DNA from: an uncultured Prevotellaceae bacterium
GTDB taxonomy: Bacteria; Bacteroidota; Bacteroidia; Bacteroidales; Muribaculaceae
Assembly (NCBI GenBank): GCA_905210415.1
Contig: CAJLWM010000002.1
Span: 12,842-76,841, forward strand
Length of the DNA: 64,000 nt
Reading direction: 5' to 3'
Shown: positions 18,010-25,519 of the stretch, piece after piece
Layout of the letters: every line of letters begins with the position of its first letter
Numbering within the stretch: the first letter of the stretch is position 1
Made by a program: the position numbers and the translations under genes
The notes under the pieces: generated by a model
Seen by the model: only the letters and a program-made list of their open reading frames with translations
The model's database searches: none
Told to the model about the DNA's origin: nothing

Positions 18010-19293
18010 ATGGAGAAACTAATGCAATATGTGTGGCAGCATAGGCTGTATGCGTCAGACGATATGGTGACCAACGATGGCAGGCGTGTGCGCGTTATCG
18101 ACACGGGCATGCTCAACACCGATGCAGGGCCCGATTTCTTCAACGCCAAGGTGGAGATTGACGGTCGCCTATGGGCAGGAAATGTGGAGATGCACGTTCG
18201 CGCCAGTGATTGGCGCCGACACGGGCACGACAGCAACCGCGCCTACGACTCGGTGATTCTGCATGTGGTGGAGAAGGACGATGCGCCGGTGTATCGCACC
18301 AATGGCGAGCGTATTCCGCAGGTGGTGCTGCAATGCAACCGCGATTTCAACCTCAGCTACAACCGACTGATGGAGGCTAAAACCGAGTTGCCGTGTGCCG
18401 AAGCCATCCCGCAGATGCCACCGTTGCTCATCACCGAGTGGGTGGAGAGCCTTGCTTTTGAGCGCTTGCACCACAAGGTGGATCGCCTTGCCGAACTATG
18501 CGAGATGTATCATGGCAGTTGGGAGGATGTGTGCTATGTCACGCTTGCCCGAAATCTTGGTTTTGGCATCAACAACGACGCTTTTGAGCGACTGGCTCGC
18601 TGCACACCGCTGCGCTTGCTGCATAAGCATAGCGACTCGCTGCTGCAGATAGAGGCTATGCTGTTTGGTCAGGCAGGAATGCTCTCGGCTGAGAATCATC
18701 GCGACGACTCCTACTACCAGCAGTTGTGCCGCGAATATGCCTTCCTTGCCAATAAGTTCTCGTTGCGACCCATAGAGTCGCATTCGTGGAAATTGGCGCG
18801 GATGAGGCCGCAGAATTTCCCATATCGCCGCATCGCATTGTTGGCTCACTACATTGTGGGCGGTTTCAACCTGTTTGCCGACATTCTGGCGGCTGCCGAT
18901 GAGGCTGAGTTGCGACAATTGTTCTCGGTGAAACTCTCAGGCTACTGGGCAAATCATTTCACCTTCGGCAAGGAGTCTACAAGCGATGTGCGTGCCATGA
19001 GCGACCGCAGCATCGACATTATTCTTATCAACACTGTGGCGCCGTTGCTCTATGCTCGCGGTGAATTGGTGCACGACTATCAGTTCACCGACCGTGCAGT
19101 GGCTCTGCTTGAGGGCTTGAAGCCAGAGAACAACTCCATAGTGCAGCAATTTGCCCATGCGGGGATAAAGTGCCGTGATGCGCTCACCTCACAGGCTCTC
19201 ATAGAGTTGCGCCGCGAATATTGCGAGGCGCGAAAGTGCATATACTGTAAAATAGGGCACCGCTTGCTCAGCAAGGCTGCGCGTAAGCAGTGA
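18010..19293 (+). CDS. DUF2851 family protein
   Basis: 427 residues matching by eye the Bacteroidetes DUF2851 family: EKLMQYVWQHRLY at the start, TDAGPDFFNAKVEIDG, GNVEMHVRASDW, and a Cys pair near the C-terminus (ARKCIYCKIGHRLL). No signal peptide or membrane segment, so probably cytoplasmic. The family's function is unknown. It is the last gene of the LD-carboxypeptidase/MscS operon, 27 bp after the channel stop, and ends at a strong shared terminator. Confidence 0.88.
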   Translation: MEKLMQYVWQHRLYASDDMVTNDGRRVRVIDTGMLNTDAGPDFFNAKVEIDGRLWAGNVEMHVRASDWRRHGHDSNRAYDSVILHVVEKDDAPVYRTNGERIPQVVLQCNRDFNLSYNRLMEAKTELPCAEAIPQMPPLLITEWVESLAFERLHHKVDRLAELCEMYHGSWEDVCYVTLARNLGFGINNDAFERLARCTPLRLLHKHSDSLLQIEAMLFGQAGMLSAENHRDDSYYQQLCREYAFLANKFSLRPIESHSWKLARMRPQNFPYRRIALLAHYIVGGFNLFADILAAADEAELRQLFSVKLSGYWANHFTFGKESTSDVRAMSDRSIDIILINTVAPLLYARGELVHDYQFTDRAVALLEGLKPENNSIVQQFAHAGIKCRDALTSQALIELRREYCEARKCIYCKIGHRLLSKAARKQ

Positions 19294-19302
19294 ATAATAT
19301 AG

Positions 19303-19349
19303 CAATGGCTCTGCCGGTGGATGTCACCAAAAGCAGAGCCATTGTTTTG
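19303..19349. terminator. Bidirectional terminator between convergent genes
   Basis: CAATGGCTCTGC (19303-19314) pairs perfectly with GCAGAGCCATTG (19333-19344). It is followed by TTTTG on the plus strand and sits 10 bp after the DUF2851 stop and about 35 bp past the stop of the convergent DUF4838 gene, so it can serve both. Confidence 0.75.
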
Positions 19350-19380
19350 CCCTAATTAGGGATATTGTTGTTTAGTGCAA

Positions 19381-21567
19381 TCAGTTCACTACTATCTCAT
19401 CAATGAAGAACCACGATGGGTAGCCCACGCCGTAGTGCCATGAAGGGCATTCGATGGTGCCATCCACTTGCACCTTGATGTAGCGTGCCTTAGCGGCTTT
19501 TTCCACCTTAAATTCCACGAACTTCACGCTTGGGTCGCGGTCTTCGTCGCGATAGAATTCGCCGAGAGGAGTGTATTTCTCGCCGTCGGTAGATACTGAG
19601 TATTTCACTCCCTTAGGCAATAGTATCCATTGTCCCAATTGGTGTAGGCAGTCGATGCTCACGCTGGTGATAGGCTTTTCTTCGCCAAGGTCAACCACAA
19701 AATCGGCATTCTTGCCTTCCCAGCCTATCCACGATTCCACGAATGTGGTTCCGCCGTAGAGGCCGTCGGTGAGTGCTGTTTCGCCCAACTTGGCATATTT
19801 GCCTGTAGGGCCTTCGATGAATGTAATCTTGGCGTTGGAAGCAAGATTGTTGGCACGACGAGCCAGATAACGCTCGCGATAGAGTCGGCAATAGTCTACA
19901 GGCGTATTGTTGCGCTCGTTGAGCGTAGGCACTTCAAATTCCACTGCACGCTTCTCAAAGAGATCGAGCTTGGCACTCACTTCATCTATGTCGGAAATGC
20001 CTTGAGCACGCTCAATCTCGAGTTCTGAGTATTGCAAAGGCAGACGAGTGAGGCGCACGCGGTCGAGGTATTTCTTGTCGTTGGCAACGGCAGCCTCGGC
20101 TTGGTCGAAGAGTTCGTTGTAGGCACGGCGGCAGTTGGCATTGAGCATACCATCCTTGTGAGTTACAGGCGAATCGTATATCCATAGATCCTTGCCGCTT
20201 GCGAGCAAAGCACCTTCGAGTTTTTTCTCATATTGATAGATGTATGGAGCGGCTTTGCCGTAATATCCATGCATAAATGTTTGCATCAGCGAGTCGCAGT
20301 CGAGGTCGGGATTCCACATCAATTTGCTCACCATATATGAGCGCATTTCGGCGAAATCGCCACCGCGCGAACTTGCTATCTGCGAGAAGTGCATAGTCAC
20401 GTGGTTTTTCTTAAACAGCTGGATATTCTTCTGAATGATAGGGAAGTTAGGGAATGGTGAGAGGAAATTATCGAAATTGATACCATAGTCCCAAACAAAA
20501 ATGTTGTTTGAAATCTTGCTCCATCCCTCGAGTGCTTCCACAAATTCTCTGCCCGAAGCGTTGTCGGTCAAAGGCACTTCGCGTTTGCAGTCGATGTCGC
20601 AAAGCATGATGTTCACGTTAGGCAGTGGCTTGACGTGCTTAGGTGGTTGCATTGTGAAGAGATAAGCCAATGTGCTGAATTGCTTGTCAGGGAAGCGTTC
20701 GGCAAGACGGTTGACAAAGTGGATAAAGTTGCCCGAGAGCGCGCCTTCATATTCGTCTACCTTCTCGCATTCTGGGCAGTGGCAGTTGGTGTAGTTGCCG
20801 TCGTTTTGGCTCACAGAAATCATTGTTTTGCCAGGGTTGGCGCGGAAAATAGAGTCGATTTGTACAGCAGCAGCCTCAAACACGGCTGGATTGGTCAGAC
20901 ACCATTGGCTGGCGTGGCCAGGGCGGCGTTTGCCATTGATAAATGAGTAATACTCTGGGTGGCTTTCACCGAAGCGGTCAGAAGGCAGAATGCGGTTGAA
21001 AGTGTGTACCCAATTGTTGCCGGCAAACTCGTCGGCTGGCACCTCAAGGCGAAACCAGATGCGGTAGAGAGGGTCGATGCTTGTAGAGTAGTTTTGAGTC
21101 TGGCGATAGCGGAACGCAGGATTCTCGTGGCGGTTGATGTCGGGCAGGGTGATGGTAGACATCTTAGGCACGTCGAGAGCTCCGGCTGCATAATATGCCA
21201 CACCAAGATAATTCTCAAGCAGAGTCACCACGCCATAGAGTGCGCCATTGTCGCCGCCACTGCTGATATAGAGTATTCCGCGGTGGCTCTCTAAGCGAAA
21301 ACCGTCTTCTGTGAGGGCATCGGTATTGCCATAACCGATTGCCACGTCGCCATTGCGTGGAGCGCCCTTAATGATGGGCAGTTGAGCACCGCTGATGCGG
21401 CCTACGAAGTCTTGTAGCAGGGTAGCTGCTTTGCTGTTTATGCTGTCGGCATCGGCAGGTATCACTATTCGAGCCACAGCCTTGCCGTCTTTCACGATGG
21501 TCTGGTTGGCACAAGCAAATCCAGTAGCCAAGATGGCAACAAACAAGGAAATAATAGTTCGTTTCAT
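19381..21567 (-). CDS. DUF4838 protein, predicted exported glycan-active protein
   Basis: 728 residues with a signal peptide (MKRTIISLFVAILATGFACA). Residues ~25-130 resemble the N-terminal domain of GH67/GH20-like enzymes (a beta-alpha unit with GALYGVVTLLENYLGVAYYA). DUF4838 fills the middle, with RFRYRQ-like aromatic motifs and CHCPECEKVDEYEG. The last ~140 residues resemble an F5/8 type C (discoidin, CBM32-like) carbohydrate-binding domain (FVVDLGEEKPITSVSIDCL, then KARYIKVQVDG). Probably a periplasmic or surface glycoside hydrolase; catalytic residues and substrate cannot be assigned. Transcribed alone, with a consensus -7 element about 50 nt upstream. Confidence 0.82.
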   Translation of the reverse strand: MKRTIISLFVAILATGFACANQTIVKDGKAVARIVIPADADSINSKAATLLQDFVGRISGAQLPIIKGAPRNGDVAIGYGNTDALTEDGFRLESHRGILYISSGGDNGALYGVVTLLENYLGVAYYAAGALDVPKMSTITLPDINRHENPAFRYRQTQNYSTSIDPLYRIWFRLEVPADEFAGNNWVHTFNRILPSDRFGESHPEYYSFINGKRRPGHASQWCLTNPAVFEAAAVQIDSIFRANPGKTMISVSQNDGNYTNCHCPECEKVDEYEGALSGNFIHFVNRLAERFPDKQFSTLAYLFTMQPPKHVKPLPNVNIMLCDIDCKREVPLTDNASGREFVEALEGWSKISNNIFVWDYGINFDNFLSPFPNFPIIQKNIQLFKKNHVTMHFSQIASSRGGDFAEMRSYMVSKLMWNPDLDCDSLMQTFMHGYYGKAAPYIYQYEKKLEGALLASGKDLWIYDSPVTHKDGMLNANCRRAYNELFDQAEAAVANDKKYLDRVRLTRLPLQYSELEIERAQGISDIDEVSAKLDLFEKRAVEFEVPTLNERNNTPVDYCRLYRERYLARRANNLASNAKITFIEGPTGKYAKLGETALTDGLYGGTTFVESWIGWEGKNADFVVDLGEEKPITSVSIDCLHQLGQWILLPKGVKYSVSTDGEKYTPLGEFYRDEDRDPSVKFVEFKVEKAAKARYIKVQVDGTIECPSWHYGVGYPSWFFIDEIVVN

Positions 21568-21616
21568 AAGGTTTTAGTTATATGTATGTTATGAGTAGTC
21601 AGTCGTTATGTATATG

Positions 21617-21624
21617 CAAAGATA
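21617..21624 (-). promoter_or_regulatory. Probable -7 element of the DUF4838 gene
   Basis: Minus-strand TATCTTTG fits TAnnTTTG, 49 nt before the ATG. No clear -33 element. Confidence 0.45.
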
Positions 21625-21693
21625 GTGCAAACCTGATTGAGAATGAAATAAATATTACGATTTCTCATTAAGTGGAAAGATAAGAAATAGAAA

Positions 21694-21726
21694 TTTGGAG
21701 GGAATGGGCTTTAGTTGCTAAATTTG
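21694..21726 (+). promoter_or_regulatory. Promoter of the porin gene
   Basis: TTTG at 21694-21697, 21 bp, then TAAATTTG at 21719-21726. Both elements match the Bacteroidetes -33/-7 consensus with standard spacing. The 5' untranslated leader is about 90-100 nt. Confidence 0.65.
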
Positions 21727-21825
21727 CAAAATAATTCAATTTGGGCGCTGATGCAGTGTTTTGTGACTGTGTGGTAATGTGCTTATGAAAAAACGATTAC
21801 TCAAATAATTTTACTTAAAACTCTT

Positions 21826-22971
21826 ATGACAAAATATTTAAAGGTGGCGCTATCGTTGGCGCTTGCTCTCTCTACGTGGAATAGCGCATTCTCTTCGGAT
21901 GCGCAGGGTGATGCCGACATGCCTTCAGCCGAAAAGCAACAAAGCACTTCGTCGGTGAAAAAGGCGCTGCAGAGCACCTCGTTTGGCGGTTATGTGATAG
22001 GTAAGGCTTCTGCCAACAATCAGGAGGGCGCTACGCACTCCAATTTTGAGCTTCGCCTGGTGCGTGTGTATGCCAAGGGTAAGGTGCTCGATTTTGCTTA
22101 TAATCTGCAGTTGCAGGTCAATGGCATCGGTGGCAGCGCTGGCGAAAAGGGTCCTCGCATAGTGGATGCTTGGGTGGAATGGCAGCGATTGAGCTATGCC
22201 CGCATCAAGTTCGGCCAGTTTAAGCGCGCATTTATGTTTGAAAATCCAATGAATCCATGGGATATAGGATTCGGCGCTTATGCTCAAGCCACATCTAAAT
22301 TGTCGGGCATGTCAGACCGTTGCGGAGAGCACGATTGCAACGGACGTGATATAGGTGTGCAATTGCAGGGCGACTTGTTGCCATCGTGCGTCGACGGACA
22401 CGCTTGGGTGCATTATCAAGTGGGACTCTGGACAGGTAATGGTATCAACCATGCCGACAACAATAGCCATAAGGATCTTATCGGTGGTGTGTATGTGTCG
22501 CCATTGAAGGGCTTAAACATCGGTTGGTGGGGCTGGAATGGCCGCTACAAATCATCTACCGGCATTACGGTCGACCGCAAGCGCTGGTCGGCTGGTGCAA
22601 GCTATCAGGGTGCATTCACCGTAAGAGGTGAATATGTGCACAGCTATGGCCATAAGGTGAGCGATTGGGATGCCACAAATGGCGTGTGGAATGGCTCTGC
22701 CAAGAGCGAGGGTTGGTATGTGATGGCTGGCGCTCCTGTCACCCACGATAAGAAACTGCGCTTTTATGCCAAGGTAGACTCGTATTCTGATTATCTTCAT
22801 CTCGACTATTCTACCACAAAGAATATCTATGGGCTGACAGCAGAATATTGGTTTATGAAGAATATGAAACTGCAGCTCAACGGCAATGTGGTGAACGATA
22901 AAGCCGCAGAGCATAAGGGTAAAGACGGAAAATACAGCAACATCGACCTGCAAGTCTACTGGCGATTCTAA
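21826..22971 (+). CDS. Outer-membrane porin (phosphate-selective porin-like beta-barrel)
   Basis: 381 residues. A signal peptide (LALALSTWNSAFS) is followed by a short Ser/Gln-rich linker and then alternating beta strands with aromatic girdles, ending in VYWRF with the terminal Phe typical of outer-membrane barrels. IKFGQFKRAFMFENPMNPWDIGF is the part most like the OprO/OprP porin family. The predicted role is a diffusion channel for small solutes; substrate preference is unknown. Monocistronic, with its own promoter and terminator. Confidence 0.82.
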   Translation: MTKYLKVALSLALALSTWNSAFSSDAQGDADMPSAEKQQSTSSVKKALQSTSFGGYVIGKASANNQEGATHSNFELRLVRVYAKGKVLDFAYNLQLQVNGIGGSAGEKGPRIVDAWVEWQRLSYARIKFGQFKRAFMFENPMNPWDIGFGAYAQATSKLSGMSDRCGEHDCNGRDIGVQLQGDLLPSCVDGHAWVHYQVGLWTGNGINHADNNSHKDLIGGVYVSPLKGLNIGWWGWNGRYKSSTGITVDRKRWSAGASYQGAFTVRGEYVHSYGHKVSDWDATNGVWNGSAKSEGWYVMAGAPVTHDKKLRFYAKVDSYSDYLHLDYSTTKNIYGLTAEYWFMKNMKLQLNGNVVNDKAAEHKGKDGKYSNIDLQVYWRF

Positions 22972-23082
22972 TCAGTCACTGGAGCGCTCTATAGCAATCG
23001 GTAATTCCACTTTAATCGGGTTTAGAGTGGCTTTACCGCTCTGGCTGATGATATAATATGTAACTATATGATACCTAAATAT

Positions 23083-23120
23083 GACAGCCCCGGAGAGTGC
23101 TCCGAGGCTGTCATTATTTT
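23083..23120 (+). terminator. Terminator of the porin gene
   Basis: GACAGCC...CGGAG pairs with CTCCG...GGCTGTC around AGTG (23083-23112), followed by ATTATTTT. It has the same core as the terminator of the defence operon at 1671-1692. Confidence 0.8.
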
Positions 23121-23178
23121 CATATCATATTGAATAGCACTAAAAGTGCTTGAAGTAGAGGTTTGCTGTAAAACGTGA

Positions 23179-23400
23179 CTATAAAGTGTTCTGGCGTTTC
23201 AGCATATCAATACGTTCTTTGATAAGTTTCTTGGGGAGGCGGTTATTTGAACTTAGAAGACGCTCCAATGCGCTAATCATTTCACCGGGGCTAATATCAG
23301 TATTATTAGTCAACATATCGGTGAGGAATAATATACCGGAGACTTTTATGTTTTCAAGCGTAGCCTTTTCCTTCAATTTTTTGTACTTTAACAGACTCAT
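23179..23400 (-). CDS. Hypothetical 73-residue protein at a tRNA junction
   Basis: Translates to a Lys/Leu-rich, mainly helical protein (MSLLKYKKLKEKATLENIKV and onward) with no recognised family. The base composition is AT-rich. Its ATG start is the complement of the CAT anticodon in the tRNA fragment at 23392-23437, so the gene begins exactly at a recombination junction. It may be a leftover gene of an integrated element or a chance frame. Confidence 0.4.
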   Translation of the reverse strand: MSLLKYKKLKEKATLENIKVSGILFLTDMLTNNTDISPGEMISALERLLSSNNRLPKKLIKERIDMLKRQNTL

Positions 23401-23437
23401 AATCTGGAGGTACCTGGTTCAAGCCCAGGCTGGTCCA
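23392..23437 (+). pseudogene. 3' fragment of a tRNA with CAT anticodon (tRNA-Met or tRNA-Ile2)
   Basis: The sequence shows an anticodon arm (CAGA, loop CTCATAA, TCTG), a 5-nt variable loop, a T arm with stem CCTGG/CCAGG and loop TTCAAGC, the 3' acceptor strand CTGGTCC and the discriminator A. The 5' half (acceptor, D arm) is missing; AT-rich unrelated DNA replaces it. CCA is not encoded, as is common in this phylum. A perfect 11-bp hairpin follows at 23444-23481. This is the typical scar of a tyrosine-recombinase element that used a tRNA gene as attachment site. The intact tRNA is not in the window. Confidence 0.8.
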
Positions 23438-23443
23438 TGCTGA

Positions 23444-23481
23444 AAATCAGGCATTTACAAACATTTGTAGATGCCTGATTT
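23444..23481 (+). terminator. Hairpin after the tRNA fragment
   Basis: AAATCAGGCAT (23444-23454) pairs perfectly with ATGCCTGATTT (23471-23481), with further pairing of TACAAA/TTTGTA inside. It is probably the original tRNA terminator, implying that the DNA to its right is the old chromosomal flank. Confidence 0.6.
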
Positions 23482-23509
23482 CGTTTATGGTGACCTTCAG
23501 GTGACCTTT

Positions 23510-23702
23510 TTAACCCCAAATCGGTCATTAGGCCGTAAATGTGAATTATTTTAATACTGCTTGGCGTCTTTCGTTTTTTATAAGGTATCTTCTGCTTGTT
23601 TTTAATTCGCAATAGCTCGCTATTACTCATTAAAAAGCAATCAAAATCTGCGCTTCTAAAACTCCGAAATCCATCCGAGCCCTACTGACCGAATTGGGTT
23701 AA
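23510..23702 (+). mobile_element. TTAA-bounded MITE-like repeat, copy 1
   Basis: 193 bp with terminal inverted repeats, starting with TTAACCCCAAATCGGTCATT and ending in the inverse ...GACCGAATTGGGTTAA. Both ends carry TTAA, a likely target-site duplication. A central AATAGC/GCTATT palindrome is present. Same orientation as copy 3 (38896-39082), inverse to copy 2 (33179-33370). It lies between the tRNA scar and the end of the hmu operon. No transposase inside; the minus strand holds a short open frame from 23630. Confidence 0.8.
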
Positions 23703-23782
23703 AACCAAACATTGAAAAAGTGACCTTTTGAGATTTAATGCAACTTGAATTATATTGGTTATAGTTGCCTGTATTCCCATAA

Positions 23783-23818
23783 AAAAAGATGCACCCATAA
23801 AAAAGATGCATCTTTTTC
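23783..23818 (-). terminator. Terminator of the hmu operon
   Basis: AAAAAGATGCA and TGCATCTTTTT arms flank a short loop; on the minus strand the stem ends in a run of T. It lies about 40 nt past the hmuV stop. Confidence 0.7.
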
Positions 23819-23856
23819 ATTAGAGAGAAAACTATTATGAATCTTTCGATTCTTTT

Positions 23857-24183
23857 TTATTCTGGGACGTAGATAATTTCGCCGTTATCAAGCTCGTAAG
23901 CAATACCCACTTTCTTACCTTTTTTGCCACTTTTGTTTGACTGGTCTTCGCTTGGTGTATACTTATTAATCTTCTCACCTTCTTTGGTAATGATTTCCAT
24001 ATTGTCCTTTCCAGGGTTCTTTACCATGGTAAAGTCATCCTTGCTTAGCATTTCCGTCATATCATAACGAGTGACCAGCGCCACCATCAGTGCTACGGCA
24101 AATACCATAGCCACGTCGAACAGGTTGCTTACAACGCTCATTGGATCGTTGTCGTCCTCTTTGCGCAATAAATTTCTTTTCAT
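23857..24183 (-). CDS. hmuV: HmuV-like DUF2149 membrane protein
   Basis: 108 residues. One membrane helix (about 20-38, VSNLFDVAMVFAVALMVALV) is followed by a soluble part with a Lys/Ser/Gly-rich linker. This is the DUF2149 layout, resembling an ExbD/TolR-type partner for the ExbB-like HmuU. Its ATG overlaps the hmuU stop by one base (TGATG), so it is translationally coupled. Last gene of the hmu operon. A role in energising HmuS or haem handling at the inner membrane is inferred from context. Confidence 0.85.
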   Translation of the reverse strand: MKRNLLRKEDDNDPMSVVSNLFDVAMVFAVALMVALVTRYDMTEMLSKDDFTMVKNPGKDNMEIITKEGEKINKYTPSEDQSNKSGKKGKKVGIAYELDNGEIIYVPE

Positions 24184-24782
24184 CAGGCATTTCTCTTTTC
24201 GTTCAACACTTCAGACAAGAATTCCAGATTGGTCATATCTTGCAGATACCAGCGTTGTTTTACTTGCTGTGTGATGAAACCAATGGCTGCAGCAAACAGA
24301 CCAACTACAGTTGTAGCAAAAGCCACCTGCATGTTGTAAGCCATAGAAGCGATATCACCAGTTGACAGACCTACCAAGGCAGGACCCATAGGAATCAAAG
24401 TACCCATCAAACCAAGCATCGGTCCCATCTTGCTCAATGTTTTAGAAGTAGCCAAATCTTTGTCTGCCAAGATTTCGTAGTCTGCCAGTAGACGGCTAAC
24501 GTGTGCCGGGCTGTCTTTCTCTTCCATAATCTTGCGGATTGATTTAACAACCAGGGTGTTTGACTTTTTAGGAAGCCTGTCGGCCAGTGTATCCATATTC
24601 TCCGCTGTCAGCGCGTCAAACTCTATACGGAGCAACGCTTCGGTTTTACGGATGGCGATGTACTGTCCGAAGAAACTTCCAATCAATAGCAATGAACGGA
24701 CAAATAAAGCGATAAGCAAAACGATAACAGGAACCAAAAGCCCTGTTGAAATCCAATATAGAATGTCGGTTATATAACTCAT
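24183..24782 (-). CDS. hmuU: HmuU, MotA/TolQ/ExbB proton-channel family protein
   Basis: 199 residues with one N-terminal membrane helix (about 8-35) and a pair near the C-terminus (about 110-180). The family-typical stretch LSKMGPMLGLMGTLIPMGPALVGLSTGDIASMA is followed by VAFATTVVGLFAAAIGFI. ExbB-type proteins use the proton gradient to power envelope machines. Here the partner is probably HmuV and the client HmuS or the HmuR receptor. It lies 42 bp after the hmuT stop. Confidence 0.9.
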   Translation of the reverse strand: MSYITDILYWISTGLLVPVIVLLIALFVRSLLLIGSFFGQYIAIRKTEALLRIEFDALTAENMDTLADRLPKKSNTLVVKSIRKIMEEKDSPAHVSRLLADYEILADKDLATSKTLSKMGPMLGLMGTLIPMGPALVGLSTGDIASMAYNMQVAFATTVVGLFAAAIGFITQQVKQRWYLQDMTNLEFLSEVLNEKRNA

Positions 24783-24824
24783 GATAATTTAAATTTTGTA
24801 TGTTAATGCAAAGATGATTTCGTA

Positions 24825-25517
24825 TTATTTCTTGTATGGTTTATTCATTTTATAGCGGCGTAATGCCAGCCCCATCATACCGCCTACTAATAGCATGACG
24901 ATAATTCCTACCAAAGCACTCCAGTCTATTTCACTGATACCATTTACAGCCGTACGGCCATTTACGGTAGCAACAATACCTAAGATTGCTGTTAATGCGT
25001 TGGTTATAAAAAGAAGTTCCAGGCGGATTTCTTTTTCAGGAAGTAACCAGCGAAGTCCAATTGTTCCTAATGGAATGAGTACGAGTACCAATGCGGCCAT
25101 AATCCATGCTACAGTTGCAAAATCTTTTCCAGGGAAAGTAAAGATCAATGCTACCAGCATACTGAAAAGAACCGGAAAAATCAGTACGCCAGGAAACCAG
25201 CGCAACAACCGGTAGGTCCATAAAGTACGTTTGTTGACAATTCCACCCGTAAGCATGTGTATAGCCAACATACAGAAAGCCAGTTGAGTACATACCTCTA
25301 TACTTAGTATTACCGATGTATCTAACATTAATTCCGGATTTGCCAGCCAGTCTGCAATCTGTGTTTTTGATTGTTCGATAGCGTATGGCCACATATTGCC
25401 AACAAACAAGGCGCAGCCCACAGAGGTTACTGCTACTGCCCATCGTTTGCTGTAGGTCTGCTTCAGCAAAAAGTTGAAGCAGACCAATAAAATCAATATA
25501 AGTACAACTGTTTGCAT
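24825..25517 (-). CDS. hmuT: HmuT, integral membrane protein of the hmu operon
   Basis: 230 residues with about seven hydrophobic segments (for example TVVLILILLVCFNFLL at the start, VLIFPVLFSMLVALIF, and LVGIIVMLLVGGMMGLAL near the end) and a basic C-terminal tail. It matches the position and topology of HmuT in Bacteroidetes hmu operons. No catalytic motif. It starts 2 bp after the hmuS stop, so the two are tightly coupled; it may form the membrane part of the HmuS machine. Confidence 0.82.
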   Translation of the reverse strand: MQTVVLILILLVCFNFLLKQTYSKRWAVAVTSVGCALFVGNMWPYAIEQSKTQIADWLANPELMLDTSVILSIEVCTQLAFCMLAIHMLTGGIVNKRTLWTYRLLRWFPGVLIFPVLFSMLVALIFTFPGKDFATVAWIMAALVLVLIPLGTIGLRWLLPEKEIRLELLFITNALTAILGIVATVNGRTAVNGISEIDWSALVGIIVMLLVGGMMGLALRRYKMNKPYKK

Positions 25518-25519
25518 GT

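Noticed and set aside
23397-23630. Minus-strand frame spanning copy 1 of the repeat and the tRNA fragment as one protein
   Set aside because: Its C-terminus (MDQPGLEPGTSRL) is the usual mistranslation of a tRNA 3' end. Only the first ~25 codons, conserved between repeat copies, deserve attention.
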